Both the position numbers and the translations under genes were made by a program. Source: an uncultured Bacilli bacterium (GTDB lineage Bacteria; Bacillota_I; Bacilli_A; RF39; UBA660). Taken from it: a stretch of DNA of 17,262 bases. Within the stretch, counting starts at the first letter, position 1; every line of letters begins with the position of its first letter. The DNA lies in NCBI GenBank assembly GCA_947856335.1, contig CANUCD010000009.1:1-17262 (forward strand). Direction: 5' to 3'. Below, piece after piece: positions 1 through 5,941 of the stretch. Under the pieces are notes generated by a model. That model did not search any database, was not told the origin of the DNA, and saw nothing but the letters and a program-made list of their open reading frames with translations.

Positions 1-1
1 G

Positions 2-397
2 GTAAGTTTAATAGATAAACATGGAATAGATATTTTAAGAACTTCAAAAAATAAAAAACATCCAAAATACGAAAAAGAAGAAGCAATCAATCGAGTTTTA
101 ATAAATGGTGAAGCAGTTTGGGCAGTAGCCATTGATATGGGATTACTAAGTTATGGAATGTTACAAAACTGGATTAAAAAATATAAAGAAAACGGTTATA
201 ATATAGTTGAACGAAAACGTGGAAGGAGTCCAACTATTATGAAAAAACCAAAAGTATCAAATAAAACAGAAACAATTGAAGAAGAAGTTGAAAGATTAAA
301 AAAAGAGAATTTATATTTAAAAGCGGAGCTAGAATATTCAAAAAAATTGAGAGCCGTTGTTCAAGCAAGGAAGAATCGACAACAGAAGAAAAAGTAA
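2..397 (+). CDS. IS3-family OrfA, start missing (cut by window edge)
   Basis: This is the DNA-binding first protein of an IS3-family transposase. The frame is open from base 2, so the ATG at 137 is internal and the true start lies upstream. The visible 131 residues include a helix-turn-helix around GEAVWAVAIDMGLLSYGMLQ, followed by WIKKYKENG, then a basic linker. A coiled-coil stretch rich in E and K (EEEVERLKKENLYLKAELEY) follows, as expected of the leucine-zipper part of OrfA. The frame stops at TAA 395-397, just after the A-rich stretch GAAAAAG (388-394), which is a likely -1 slippage site into orfB. Family assignment is secure; the full length is not known. Confidence 0.88.
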   Translation, partial: VSLIDKHGIDILRTSKNKKHPKYEKEEAINRVLINGEAVWAVAIDMGLLSYGMLQNWIKKYKENGYNIVERKRGRSPTIMKKPKVSNKTETIEEEVERLKKENLYLKAELEYSKKLRAVVQARKNRQQKKK

Positions 398-1251
398 GTG
401 TTGTAAGTGAACTTCGGCTAATATATCCATTAAAGATTCTTCTGCAAATATCTGGTTTAGCTAAATCAGTATATTATTATACTTTATCTAAAATAGATAA
501 GGATGATAAAAATAAAAAAATTATAGATAAAATAAAAGAAATATTCTTATACCATAAAGAAAGATATGGCTATCGTCGAATTACTTTAGAATTAAGAAAT
601 CAAGGATACGAAGTAAATCATAAAAAAGTTTATAGAATAATGATTAAATTAGGATTAAAACCATTAAAAAGAAATAAAAGAAAGTACTCTTCTTATAAAG
701 GGACAGTTGGTAAAGTAGCTGATAATCTTATTGAAAGAGACTTTGATGCAGATAAACCAAATGAAAAATGGTATACAGATGTAACTGAGTTTAACCTTAG
801 AGGAGAGAAAATTTATTTATCGCCAATTATTGATGGTTTTAACCAGGAAGTAGTTTCATATAATATTTCTAAATCTCCTAATTTGGAACAAATAAATGAT
901 ATGCTTAAAAAAGCATTTGATAAAACAGATGATAAAGATTTAGAAAATTTAATATTTCATTCTGATCAAGGATGGCAATATCAACATCAGTCTTATCAAA
1001 AACAATTAAAAAATAAAGGAATAAAGCAAAGCATGTCTAGAAAAGGAAACAGTATGGACAATGGTTTAATGGAAAACTTTTTTGGACTGCTTAAAACCGA
1101 AATGTTTTACGATCAAGAGAATAACTATAAAACAATTGATGATTTAATAATTGCAATAAATGACTATATTTATTATTATAATCATGATAGAATTAAAGTA
1201 AAATTAAAAGGATTGTCTCCTGTGAATTACAGATTACAATCCTCTAACTAG
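391..1251 (+). CDS. IS3-family OrfB transposase (DDE), made by -1 frameshift
   Basis: This is the catalytic integrase-like part of the IS3-family transposase. The frame is open without an ATG until 640, yet conserved OrfB sequence begins well before that (ELRLIYPLKILLQISGLAKS, then HKERYGYRRITLEL). The real product is therefore an OrfAB fusion produced by -1 frameshifting near 388-394, and the ATG at 640 is not the start. The DDE triad is complete: D in WYTDVTEF, D in HSDQGWQYQ, and E in DNGLMENFFG. Thirty-five residues separate the last two, the D(35)E spacing of the family. The C-terminus (YYNHDRIKVKLKGLSPVNYR) is typical and complete, so the catalytic part looks functional. Confidence 0.9.
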   Translation, partial: KVSVVSELRLIYPLKILLQISGLAKSVYYYTLSKIDKDDKNKKIIDKIKEIFLYHKERYGYRRITLELRNQGYEVNHKKVYRIMIKLGLKPLKRNKRKYSSYKGTVGKVADNLIERDFDADKPNEKWYTDVTEFNLRGEKIYLSPIIDGFNQEVVSYNISKSPNLEQINDMLKKAFDKTDDKDLENLIFHSDQGWQYQHQSYQKQLKNKGIKQSMSRKGNSMDNGLMENFFGLLKTEMFYDQENNYKTIDDLIIAINDYIYYYNHDRIKVKLKGLSPVNYRLQSSN

Positions 1252-1261
1252 AAACTTTATA

Positions 1262-1289
1262 AACTGTCCAACTTTTGGGGTTCAGTTCA
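1262..1289. repeat. Right terminal inverted repeat of the IS3 element
   Basis: These 28 bases follow the orfB stop by 10 bases. Their reverse complement starts TGAACTGAACCCC and continues with AAAAGTTGGACAG, the classic tip of many IS3-family elements in Bacillota. The matching left repeat is outside the window. Confidence 0.85.
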
Positions 1290-1295
1290 TAACCA

Positions 1296-1529
1296 TTATT
1301 TTTTATCATTTAAAATACTTTTAGGATAAGGCTTTCTCTCATCTGTTAAACAAAGTAAATAATCAATACTTGTATTATAATATGATGCAAGTTTTTTTAA
1401 TATTTCAGTTGGAATATCATTTGTTTCTACTTCATATTTAGAATAACCAGTTTGAGACATATTTAAGATTTTAGCAATATCTTTTTGCAATAAATCTTTA
1501 TCTTCTCTTAAATCTCTTAATCTATTCAT
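1296..1529 (-). CDS. Small XRE-family transcriptional regulator
   Basis: A 77-residue Cro/C1-type helix-turn-helix protein, probably a DNA-binding repressor. The HTH spans about residues 5-60: RDLREDKDLLQKDIAKIL, then MSQTGYSKYE as recognition helix, then IPTEILKKLASYYNTSIDYLL. The tail LTDERKPYPKS is a common ending for this class, so the protein looks full length although the IS tip is only 6 bases past its stop. The start ATG is preceded by AAGGAATG. It is divergent from the decayed gene at 1697. The shared spacer carries repeated CTAAAAT-GGTTA motifs that may be its operators. The target is unknown. Confidence 0.8.
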   Translation of the reverse strand: MNRLRDLREDKDLLQKDIAKILNMSQTGYSKYEVETNDIPTEILKKLASYYNTSIDYLLCLTDERKPYPKSILNDKK

Positions 1530-1578
1530 ATATAATCATTCCTTGTGAAATAAATTTATCATAATCTAATTTAGAGTA

Positions 1579-1607
1579 TTGACATTTAATCTAAAATGGG
1601 TTAAATT
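1579..1607 (+). promoter_or_regulatory. Sigma-A-type promoter reading toward the decayed gene at 1697
   Basis: A perfect -35 TTGACA (1579-1584) is followed after 17 bases by TAAATT (1602-1607). Repeated operator-like motifs overlap the -10 and lie just downstream. Transcription would run into the pseudogene at 1697 and stop at the hairpin at 1836-1862. Confidence 0.6.
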
Positions 1608-1634
1608 ATTTATATAAGCTAAAATAGGTTATAT
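1591..1634 (+). promoter_or_regulatory. Direct repeats, candidate XRE operator
   Basis: Two 16-base copies, ctaaaatgggttaaat (1591-1606) and ctaaaataggttatat (1619-1634), match at 14 of 16 positions with a period of 28 bases. A related 8-mer, TAATCTAA, occurs at 1562-1569 and 1587-1594. The cluster covers the -10 of the forward promoter and lies upstream of the divergent XRE gene. This is where an autoregulating repressor would bind. No binding data support it. Confidence 0.4.
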
Positions 1635-1696
1635 AAATTATAACTTTATTATTAACTAAATAAAATGAAGTTATACTTCACGAAAGGATGAATGTT

Positions 1697-1826
1697 ATGG
1701 AGTTTGAAGTATTAAAGAAGAGTCACATAAAAAGGAATATTATCACCAGTTATCAATTTAAAATCAGATATTACTTTTACAAGTGGAGATGGCACTTCTT
1801 CTAATCCATATGTCATTTCGGCGTAA
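1697..1826 (+). pseudogene. Relic of a large secreted/surface protein gene (both ends kept, middle lost)
   Basis: After a good ribosome binding site (GAAAGGATG) an ATG at 1697 opens MEFEVLKKSHIKRNII, which resembles the short cytoplasmic start just before the membrane segment of a type of secreted protein frequent in low-GC gut Bacillota. No membrane segment follows. In another frame from 1743 the sequence reads SPVINLKSDITFTSGDGTSS then NPYVISA and stops at 1824-1826. This matches the usual C-terminal ending of such proteins as I remember them (RPVINLK...SGDG..NPYVI). An internal deletion of most of the gene with a frame change explains both. The literal reading from 1697 gives a 35-residue peptide ending at 1804. 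The family link comes from memory and needs a search. Confidence 0.55.
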
Positions 1827-1835
1827 ATCATTTGT

Positions 1836-1862
1836 AAAGTGGGTTTATTTACCCACTTTTTT
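1836..1862 (+). terminator. Intrinsic terminator upstream of parC
   Basis: A perfect 9-bp stem, AAAGTGGGT (1836-1844) with ACCCACTTT (1851-1859), has a 6-base loop and a T run to 1862. It lies 10 bases after the relic gene's last stop and insulates parC from upstream transcription. It also excludes the GTG at 1839 as the parC start. Confidence 0.85.
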
Positions 1863-1889
1863 ATGGTATTATATATTAAGGTGGTAAAC

Positions 1890-4370
1890 GTGCAAGATGT
1901 TTTAAAAAGAATAGAAGATTATGCTTTAGAAGAAATCATGGGAGAGCGCTTTGCATCTTATGCTAAAGAAATAATTCAAGATAGAGCCATTCCAGATGTA
2001 CGAGATGGTCTAAAACCAGTTCAAAGAAGAATATTATTTGCTATGTATAAAGCAGGCAATACTTATGACAAAAAATATATTAAAAGTGCTGCAACCGTTG
2101 GAGATGTTTTAGGTAAATATCATCCTCACGGAGATTCTTCTGTATATGATGCCATGGTAAGAATGAGCCAGTGGTGGAAACAAAATGCTCCTTTAATTGA
2201 CATGAAAGGTAATAATGGTTCCATGGATGGCGACCCAGCTGCAGCATATCGTTATACAGAAGCCAGACTTGCTAAAATAAGTAATGAATTACTTGGTGAT
2301 TTAGACAAAAATACTGTTAATTTTGCTCCAAACTTTGATGATAGATTATTAGAACCGACCGTATTACCAGCTAAATTTCCTAATTTATTAGTTAATGGTA
2401 CAATGGGAATAAGTGCTGGATATGCAACAAATATCCCACCTCACAATTTAGGCGAAGTAATTGATGCCACTATCAAAAGAATTGATAGTCCTAATTGTTA
2501 TTTAGATACAATTCTAGAAATTATAAAAGGACCTGATTTTCCAACTGGTGGTATTGCTTGTGGTATAAATGGTATACGTGATGCTTTTAAAACTGGTAAG
2601 GGAAAAGTTATTGTTCGAGCTAAATATGATATTGTAAAAGAAAAAGGTAAATTAAAAATCGTTATAAGTGAGATTCCTTATGATGTAAATAAAGCACTAT
2701 TAGTAAATAAAATTGATGGGCTTAGAATTGATAAGAAAATTGATGGCATGAGTGAAGTTCGTGATGAATCAGATAGAGAGGGACTTAGAATTGTCATTGA
2801 TTTAAAATCGGGAGCAAACCCTGATTTAATCTTAGGTTATTTATTTAAAAATACTGATTTACAAATATCATATAACTATAATATGGTCGCTATAGTAAAC
2901 CGTATTCCCAAAACTCTAGGTATTTTAGAAATCCTAGATGCTTATATTGCTCATCAAAAAGAAGTAATTTTAAAGCGAAGCAAATTTGATCTAGCAACAT
3001 ACGAAAAAAGGATGCATATTGTTGAGGGACTAATTAAATGTTTATCTATTCTTGATGAAGTAATTAAAGTAATACGTGCTAGTAAAAATAAAGCTGATGC
3101 TAAAAATAATTTAGTAAACAAATTTAAGTTTACCATGGAGCAAGCTGAGGCAATTGTTACTTTACAACTATATAAATTAACTAATACAGACGTTTTAGAG
3201 CTAGAAGAAGAAATGGCTAAACTTTCTAAACTAATTGAGGGTTTAAAAGCTATTCTTAGTGATGAAGAAGTATTAAAATACGTTATGAAAAAAGAATTAA
3301 AGTTAATAAAAAAAGAATATGAAACTCCAAGAAAAACAAAAATAGAAGAAGAAATAAGTGAGATAAAAATTGATGCTAAAGAAATGATTCCAAAAGAAAA
3401 TGTCGTCGTAGTAGTAACTCATGAGGGATACGTAAAAAGAGTAAGTGCTAAAAGTTATGCTGTATCAACTGAAGATACTACCCTAAAACCTGGAGATTAT
3501 ATAACAGGACTATATGAGACTACAACTCTAAATACTTTAATCATCTTCACTAATTTAGGAAATTATTTATTTATTCCTATTTATAAAATACCAGATGTTA
3601 AATGGCGTGAGTTAGGCAAACATATAAGTAATATTATTATGACTTCTGAGGGTGAAGAAGTTATTGCTTCATTTATCTATCACAAAGACGATACTTATAT
3701 TTTAGCCTCTAAAGATGGAATGATTAAAAGAACCAAAGCAAATCTTTATGAAGTAGCCAGATGTTCAAAACCAATGGTTGCCATGAAACTAAAAGAAGAT
3801 GATAGATTAGTAGATGTAAAAAAAGATTTAGGTAAGATTATTTTAGTTACTAAAAATGGTTATTATCTAAATTATAGTAGTGATGAAGTTTTATTAGTGG
3901 GTGCTAAAGCAAGTGGGGTAAAAGCTATTAGTTTAAAAGAAGATATAGTAATAAATATGAATAGTTATGATATATTTGCTGAATACTTAACTATTTTTAC
4001 TGATAATAAAACGGCTAAAAGAATAAAACTATCTGATTTAGAAACTCATAGTAGAGCCAAAAAAGGTAGTTTACTTATTAAGAAAACTAAAACAGTTACT
4101 TATCATATTTTAAATGCTTTACTTACTAATTCTAAAGATGTAATATTAACTAAATCTGATAGTGAGATTAAATTATATAAAAATAGTGATATTGCAATAA
4201 TGGATATTACCTCTACTGGTTCAAATATTAGTAAATATAAATTAGATTGTGCAAGTACAGTTGTATTACTTAAAAAAGATGCAAAAGAAGAAATTAAAAA
4301 AGAGGAAACTAAAGAAAAAGAACCTCAAAAATTATCAATGGCCGACTTCCTAGATGATTTTAAATTATAA
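1890..4370 (+). CDS. parC: DNA topoisomerase IV subunit A (ParC)
   Basis: This is the DNA-cleaving subunit of topoisomerase IV, which with ParE separates replicated chromosomes and relaxes supercoils. The start is GTG 1890, 5 bases after AAGGTGG; the in-frame GTG at 1839 lies inside a terminator. The 826-residue product fits ParC length. The quinolone region reads GKYHPHGDSSVYDAM, with Ser83 and Asp87 at the resistance positions, so no resistance substitution is seen at the serine. The catalytic tyrosine is Tyr122 in AAAYRYTEARL, after GNNGSMDGDP. The C-terminal beta-propeller (about residues 490-790) lacks the GyrA box QRRGGKG, which favours ParC over GyrA. The tail is acidic and lysine-rich, ending FLDDFKL. 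parE is not in the 1.9 kb upstream, although the two are often adjacent. Confidence 0.95.
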   Translation: MQDVLKRIEDYALEEIMGERFASYAKEIIQDRAIPDVRDGLKPVQRRILFAMYKAGNTYDKKYIKSAATVGDVLGKYHPHGDSSVYDAMVRMSQWWKQNAPLIDMKGNNGSMDGDPAAAYRYTEARLAKISNELLGDLDKNTVNFAPNFDDRLLEPTVLPAKFPNLLVNGTMGISAGYATNIPPHNLGEVIDATIKRIDSPNCYLDTILEIIKGPDFPTGGIACGINGIRDAFKTGKGKVIVRAKYDIVKEKGKLKIVISEIPYDVNKALLVNKIDGLRIDKKIDGMSEVRDESDREGLRIVIDLKSGANPDLILGYLFKNTDLQISYNYNMVAIVNRIPKTLGILEILDAYIAHQKEVILKRSKFDLATYEKRMHIVEGLIKCLSILDEVIKVIRASKNKADAKNNLVNKFKFTMEQAEAIVTLQLYKLTNTDVLELEEEMAKLSKLIEGLKAILSDEEVLKYVMKKELKLIKKEYETPRKTKIEEEISEIKIDAKEMIPKENVVVVVTHEGYVKRVSAKSYAVSTEDTTLKPGDYITGLYETTTLNTLIIFTNLGNYLFIPIYKIPDVKWRELGKHISNIIMTSEGEEVIASFIYHKDDTYILASKDGMIKRTKANLYEVARCSKPMVAMKLKEDDRLVDVKKDLGKIILVTKNGYYLNYSSDEVLLVGAKASGVKAISLKEDIVINMNSYDIFAEYLTIFTDNKTAKRIKLSDLETHSRAKKGSLLIKKTKTVTYHILNALLTNSKDVILTKSDSEIKLYKNSDIAIMDITSTGSNISKYKLDCASTVVLLKKDAKEEIKKEETKEKEPQKLSMADFLDDFKL

Positions 4371-4418
4371 TTTCTTCTTTTTTTTTAATGTTTTACATAT
4401 ACTTTTAGTGGTGATAAT

Positions 4419-4763
4419 ATGTCTAAAAAAGAAGAATTTAAAGCTTTTGCTAAAAATCATCCTGAGTTAGTAAGCAAAGTTCATCAAAAAGATGCTTCAT
4501 GGCAAGAATTATATGAGATTTATGATATTTATGGTGAAGATACTAGAGCATGGGATAAATATCTAAAAGAAAGTTCAACTTCTAATTTAAGCAATTTAAG
4601 TGATATTGTAAAAAAAATAGATATGGATTCTGTTCAAAAACATATTAGTACTGCTCAAAAAGCCTTAGATTTAGTTCAAGAACTAACAAATAAAACCCCA
4701 ACTAATGCATCATTTAAGGGACCAGCAAACCCAAGACCAATCAATCATTTCTTTGAGGATTAA
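4419..4763 (+). CDS. ylbD: YlbD-like putative spore coat protein
   Basis: A 114-residue protein resembling Bacillus YlbD, annotated in that genus as a putative coat protein of unproven function. The N-terminal part (FKAFAKNHPELVSKVHQKDA, then SWQELYEIYDIYGEDTRAWDKY) carries the family pattern of a helical segment, a conserved W-Q-E-LYE stretch and a GED..W..Y motif. The rest is low in complexity, with a probable helix (VQKHISTAQKALDLVQELTN) and a proline-rich end. The start ATG follows AGTGGTGAT. A TATACT -10-like hexamer lies at 4398-4403, just before the ribosome binding site. The YlbE-like gene follows after 4 bases, as in Bacillus, which supports the call. Confidence 0.72.
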   Translation: MSKKEEFKAFAKNHPELVSKVHQKDASWQELYEIYDIYGEDTRAWDKYLKESSTSNLSNLSDIVKKIDMDSVQKHISTAQKALDLVQELTNKTPTNASFKGPANPRPINHFFED

Positions 4764-4767
4764 AAAT

Positions 4768-4989
4768 ATGCAAGTAAGTATATTATTAGAATTAAAAAAA
4801 GATGAAAAAATGTTTCAGCTATTAAAAGAAAACTCATACTGGATTAAAGAATTAAATCGAAGTCCCACTAACTATAAAAGATATAAAGAAAACATGAAAA
4901 TAAAATATCGTCTTAGAGCAACTGATAAAATAAGTGATGCTATTGATAATATTGATATTATTAGTAATGTTTTAAATGCTTTAAAATAA
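4768..4989 (+). CDS. ylbE: YlbE-like protein
   Basis: A 73-residue protein that fits the YlbE-like family, of unknown role. The match rests on ENSYWIKELNRSPTNYKRY (compare the family pattern of a Trp, a Tyr/His, then L-x-R-x-P), the small size and the position right after ylbD. The ATG at 4768 is chosen because GAGG lies 9 bases before it. An in-frame ATG at 4705 would lie deep inside ylbD in another frame and has no ribosome binding site. It is co-transcribed and probably translationally linked with ylbD. Confidence 0.65.
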   Translation: MQVSILLELKKDEKMFQLLKENSYWIKELNRSPTNYKRYKENMKIKYRLRATDKISDAIDNIDIISNVLNALK

Positions 4990-5018
4990 TTGCATATTTA
5001 CTTTTAGTCTGCTATACT
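4990..5018 (+). promoter_or_regulatory. Sigma-A-type promoter for the gene at 5039
   Basis: TTGCAT (4990-4995), a 17-base spacer and TATACT (5013-5018). The expected start of transcription is near 5025, which is the first base of the AGGAGG ribosome binding site, so the leader would be only about 14 bases long. Confidence 0.65.
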
Positions 5019-5038
5019 ATGTTTAGGAGGAAAGTAAA

Positions 5039-5383
5039 ATGAATGAAAAAGTTGTTGTAAATACAGGTTTACCATCTTATTTACCCAAATTCAAAAATCC
5101 CGTTTATCAAGCGGCTTTAGAAACAAAGGAAAAACTTAGAAATGAAATTTTATTGCGAATTAAAACGGGAGATTTTAAAGAAGGATTATATCCATTAGTA
5201 AAAAATATTACTCTAACAAGTGAAGAATTAGAAAATATTATAAATTGTTGGAAATCTCAAGGCTACCAATCTTTAGTATTTTTATATGAAATAGTATTAA
5301 GAACAAATGACTTAGAAAAAATAAAAGAAGCAGATAATTATTTATTTCGCATATTTAAAGAAAAAGAGGAAAAATCTAGATAG
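5039..5383 (+). CDS. Hypothetical protein, helical, 114 residues
   Basis: I do not recognise this gene. It is a real gene: it has a near-consensus promoter (4990-5018), a strong AGGAGG 8 bases before the ATG and a terminator hairpin over its stop codon, so it appears to be a single-gene unit. The protein starts with a short proline-containing segment (NTGLPSYLPKFKNPVYQAAL). Amphipathic helices follow (ETKEKLRNEILLRIKTGDF, then TSEELENIINCWKSQGYQSL), and the tail is charged (IFKEKEEKSR). It has no signal peptide, no membrane segment, a single cysteine (in IINCWK), and no catalytic motif I can name. It is probably a small cytoplasmic protein. Confidence 0.7.
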   Translation: MNEKVVVNTGLPSYLPKFKNPVYQAALETKEKLRNEILLRIKTGDFKEGLYPLVKNITLTSEELENIINCWKSQGYQSLVFLYEIVLRTNDLEKIKEADNYLFRIFKEKEEKSR

Positions 5384-5397
5384 TTCTTCTTTTTTTT
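5361..5397 (+). terminator. Intrinsic terminator overlapping the stop of the 5039 gene
   Basis: AAAAAGAGGAA (5361-5371) pairs with TTCTTCTTTTT (5384-5394) through 11 pairs including one G-U, and T's run on to 5397. The 5' arm lies in the last codons of the gene. The stem is A/T-rich, so strength is uncertain. Confidence 0.5.
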
Positions 5398-5405
5398 GCT
5401 ATAAT
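5397..5405 (+). promoter_or_regulatory. Extended -10 promoter element for yqeG
   Basis: TGCTATAAT is a perfect -10 hexamer (5400-5405) with the TGn extension. No good -35 is present, which an extended -10 can tolerate. Transcription would start near 5412, next to the AAGGTG ribosome binding site of yqeG. Confidence 0.5.
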
Positions 5406-5422
5406 TAAAAAAGGTGATTGTC

Positions 5423-5941
5423 ATGCAAAATTTTATTCCTGATATATATCAAAAAAGTATATACGATATTGATTATCAAAAATTAAAGAAAAAAGGAATT
5501 AAGTGTTTACTCTTTGATTTAGACAATACTCTTGTTCCCGTAAAAACAGTCGCTCCTACCAAAAAGGTGAAAGAATTATTTCAACTATTAGAAAAAGACT
5601 TTAAGATTATTATTTTGTCAAATAGTGGCAAAAAAAGACTTATTCCTTTTAAAGAAGGATTAAATGTTGATACTTCTTTTTCTTCTCATAAACCATTTAA
5701 AAAGAAATATTTAAAGATTATGAAAATATATGGCTTTAAGTATCATGAAATAGCAGCGATAGGAGACCAACTTTTAACAGATATATGTGGTGCTAATAGG
5801 GTAGGGGTAACTTCTATCTTAGTGCATCCCATTGGTGAATATGAAAAAATATGGACAAAAATCAATCGCTTTTTCGAAAGTTTTGTCTACCGAAAATTAA
5901 GAAAACAAGGAATACTTGAAAAAGGAGAGTATTATGAGTAA
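5423..5941 (+). CDS. yqeG: YqeG family HAD-type phosphatase
   Basis: A 172-residue cytoplasmic HAD-superfamily (class IIIA) phosphatase, the same length as Bacillus YqeG; its substrate is not established. The nucleophile motif is DLDNT (residues 32-36, with Asp32 and Asp34). Motif II is in IILSNSGKKR, the HKP lysine follows, and the acid motif is AIGDQLLTDICGANRVG. There is no cap domain. The ATG at 5423, 6 bases after AAGGTG, is preferred to a GTG at 5414 that would lie inside that ribosome binding site. The stop overlaps the start of yqeH by 8 bases, so the two are translationally coupled, as in the conserved yqeG-yqeH pair of Bacillota. Confidence 0.9.
   Translation: MQNFIPDIYQKSIYDIDYQKLKKKGIKCLLFDLDNTLVPVKTVAPTKKVKELFQLLEKDFKIIILSNSGKKRLIPFKEGLNVDTSFSSHKPFKKKYLKIMKIYGFKYHEIAAIGDQLLTDICGANRVGVTSILVHPIGEYEKIWTKINRFFESFVYRKLRKQGILEKGEYYE

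Larger units (their letters stand above)
1..1289 (+). mobile_element. IS3-family insertion sequence, left end outside the window
   Basis: This is the right-hand portion of an IS3-family element. It holds an orfA for a helix-turn-helix protein, an orfB transposase in the -1 frame with a DDE triad, and a right terminal inverted repeat ending in CA at 1289. Read on the minus strand, the end begins TGAACTGAACCCC, the usual form of IS3-family tips. The left end and target duplication cannot be seen, so intactness is unknown. The right tip lies 6 bases from the stop codon of the neighbouring minus-strand HTH gene. Confidence 0.9.

Noticed and set aside
1839..1889. GTG at 1839 as the parC start, adding 17 residues
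   Set aside because: It lies inside the terminator hairpin and has no ribosome binding site; GTG 1890 follows AAGGTGG and gives the normal ParC N-terminus.
4362..4386. The palindrome AAATTATAATTT plus a T run as a parC terminator
   Set aside because: It has no room for a loop beyond a 4-bp A/T stem; parC may read through into ylbD.
4705..4767. An upstream ATG for the YlbE-like gene
   Set aside because: It overlaps ylbD in another frame, has no ribosome binding site, and the added residues do not fit the family.
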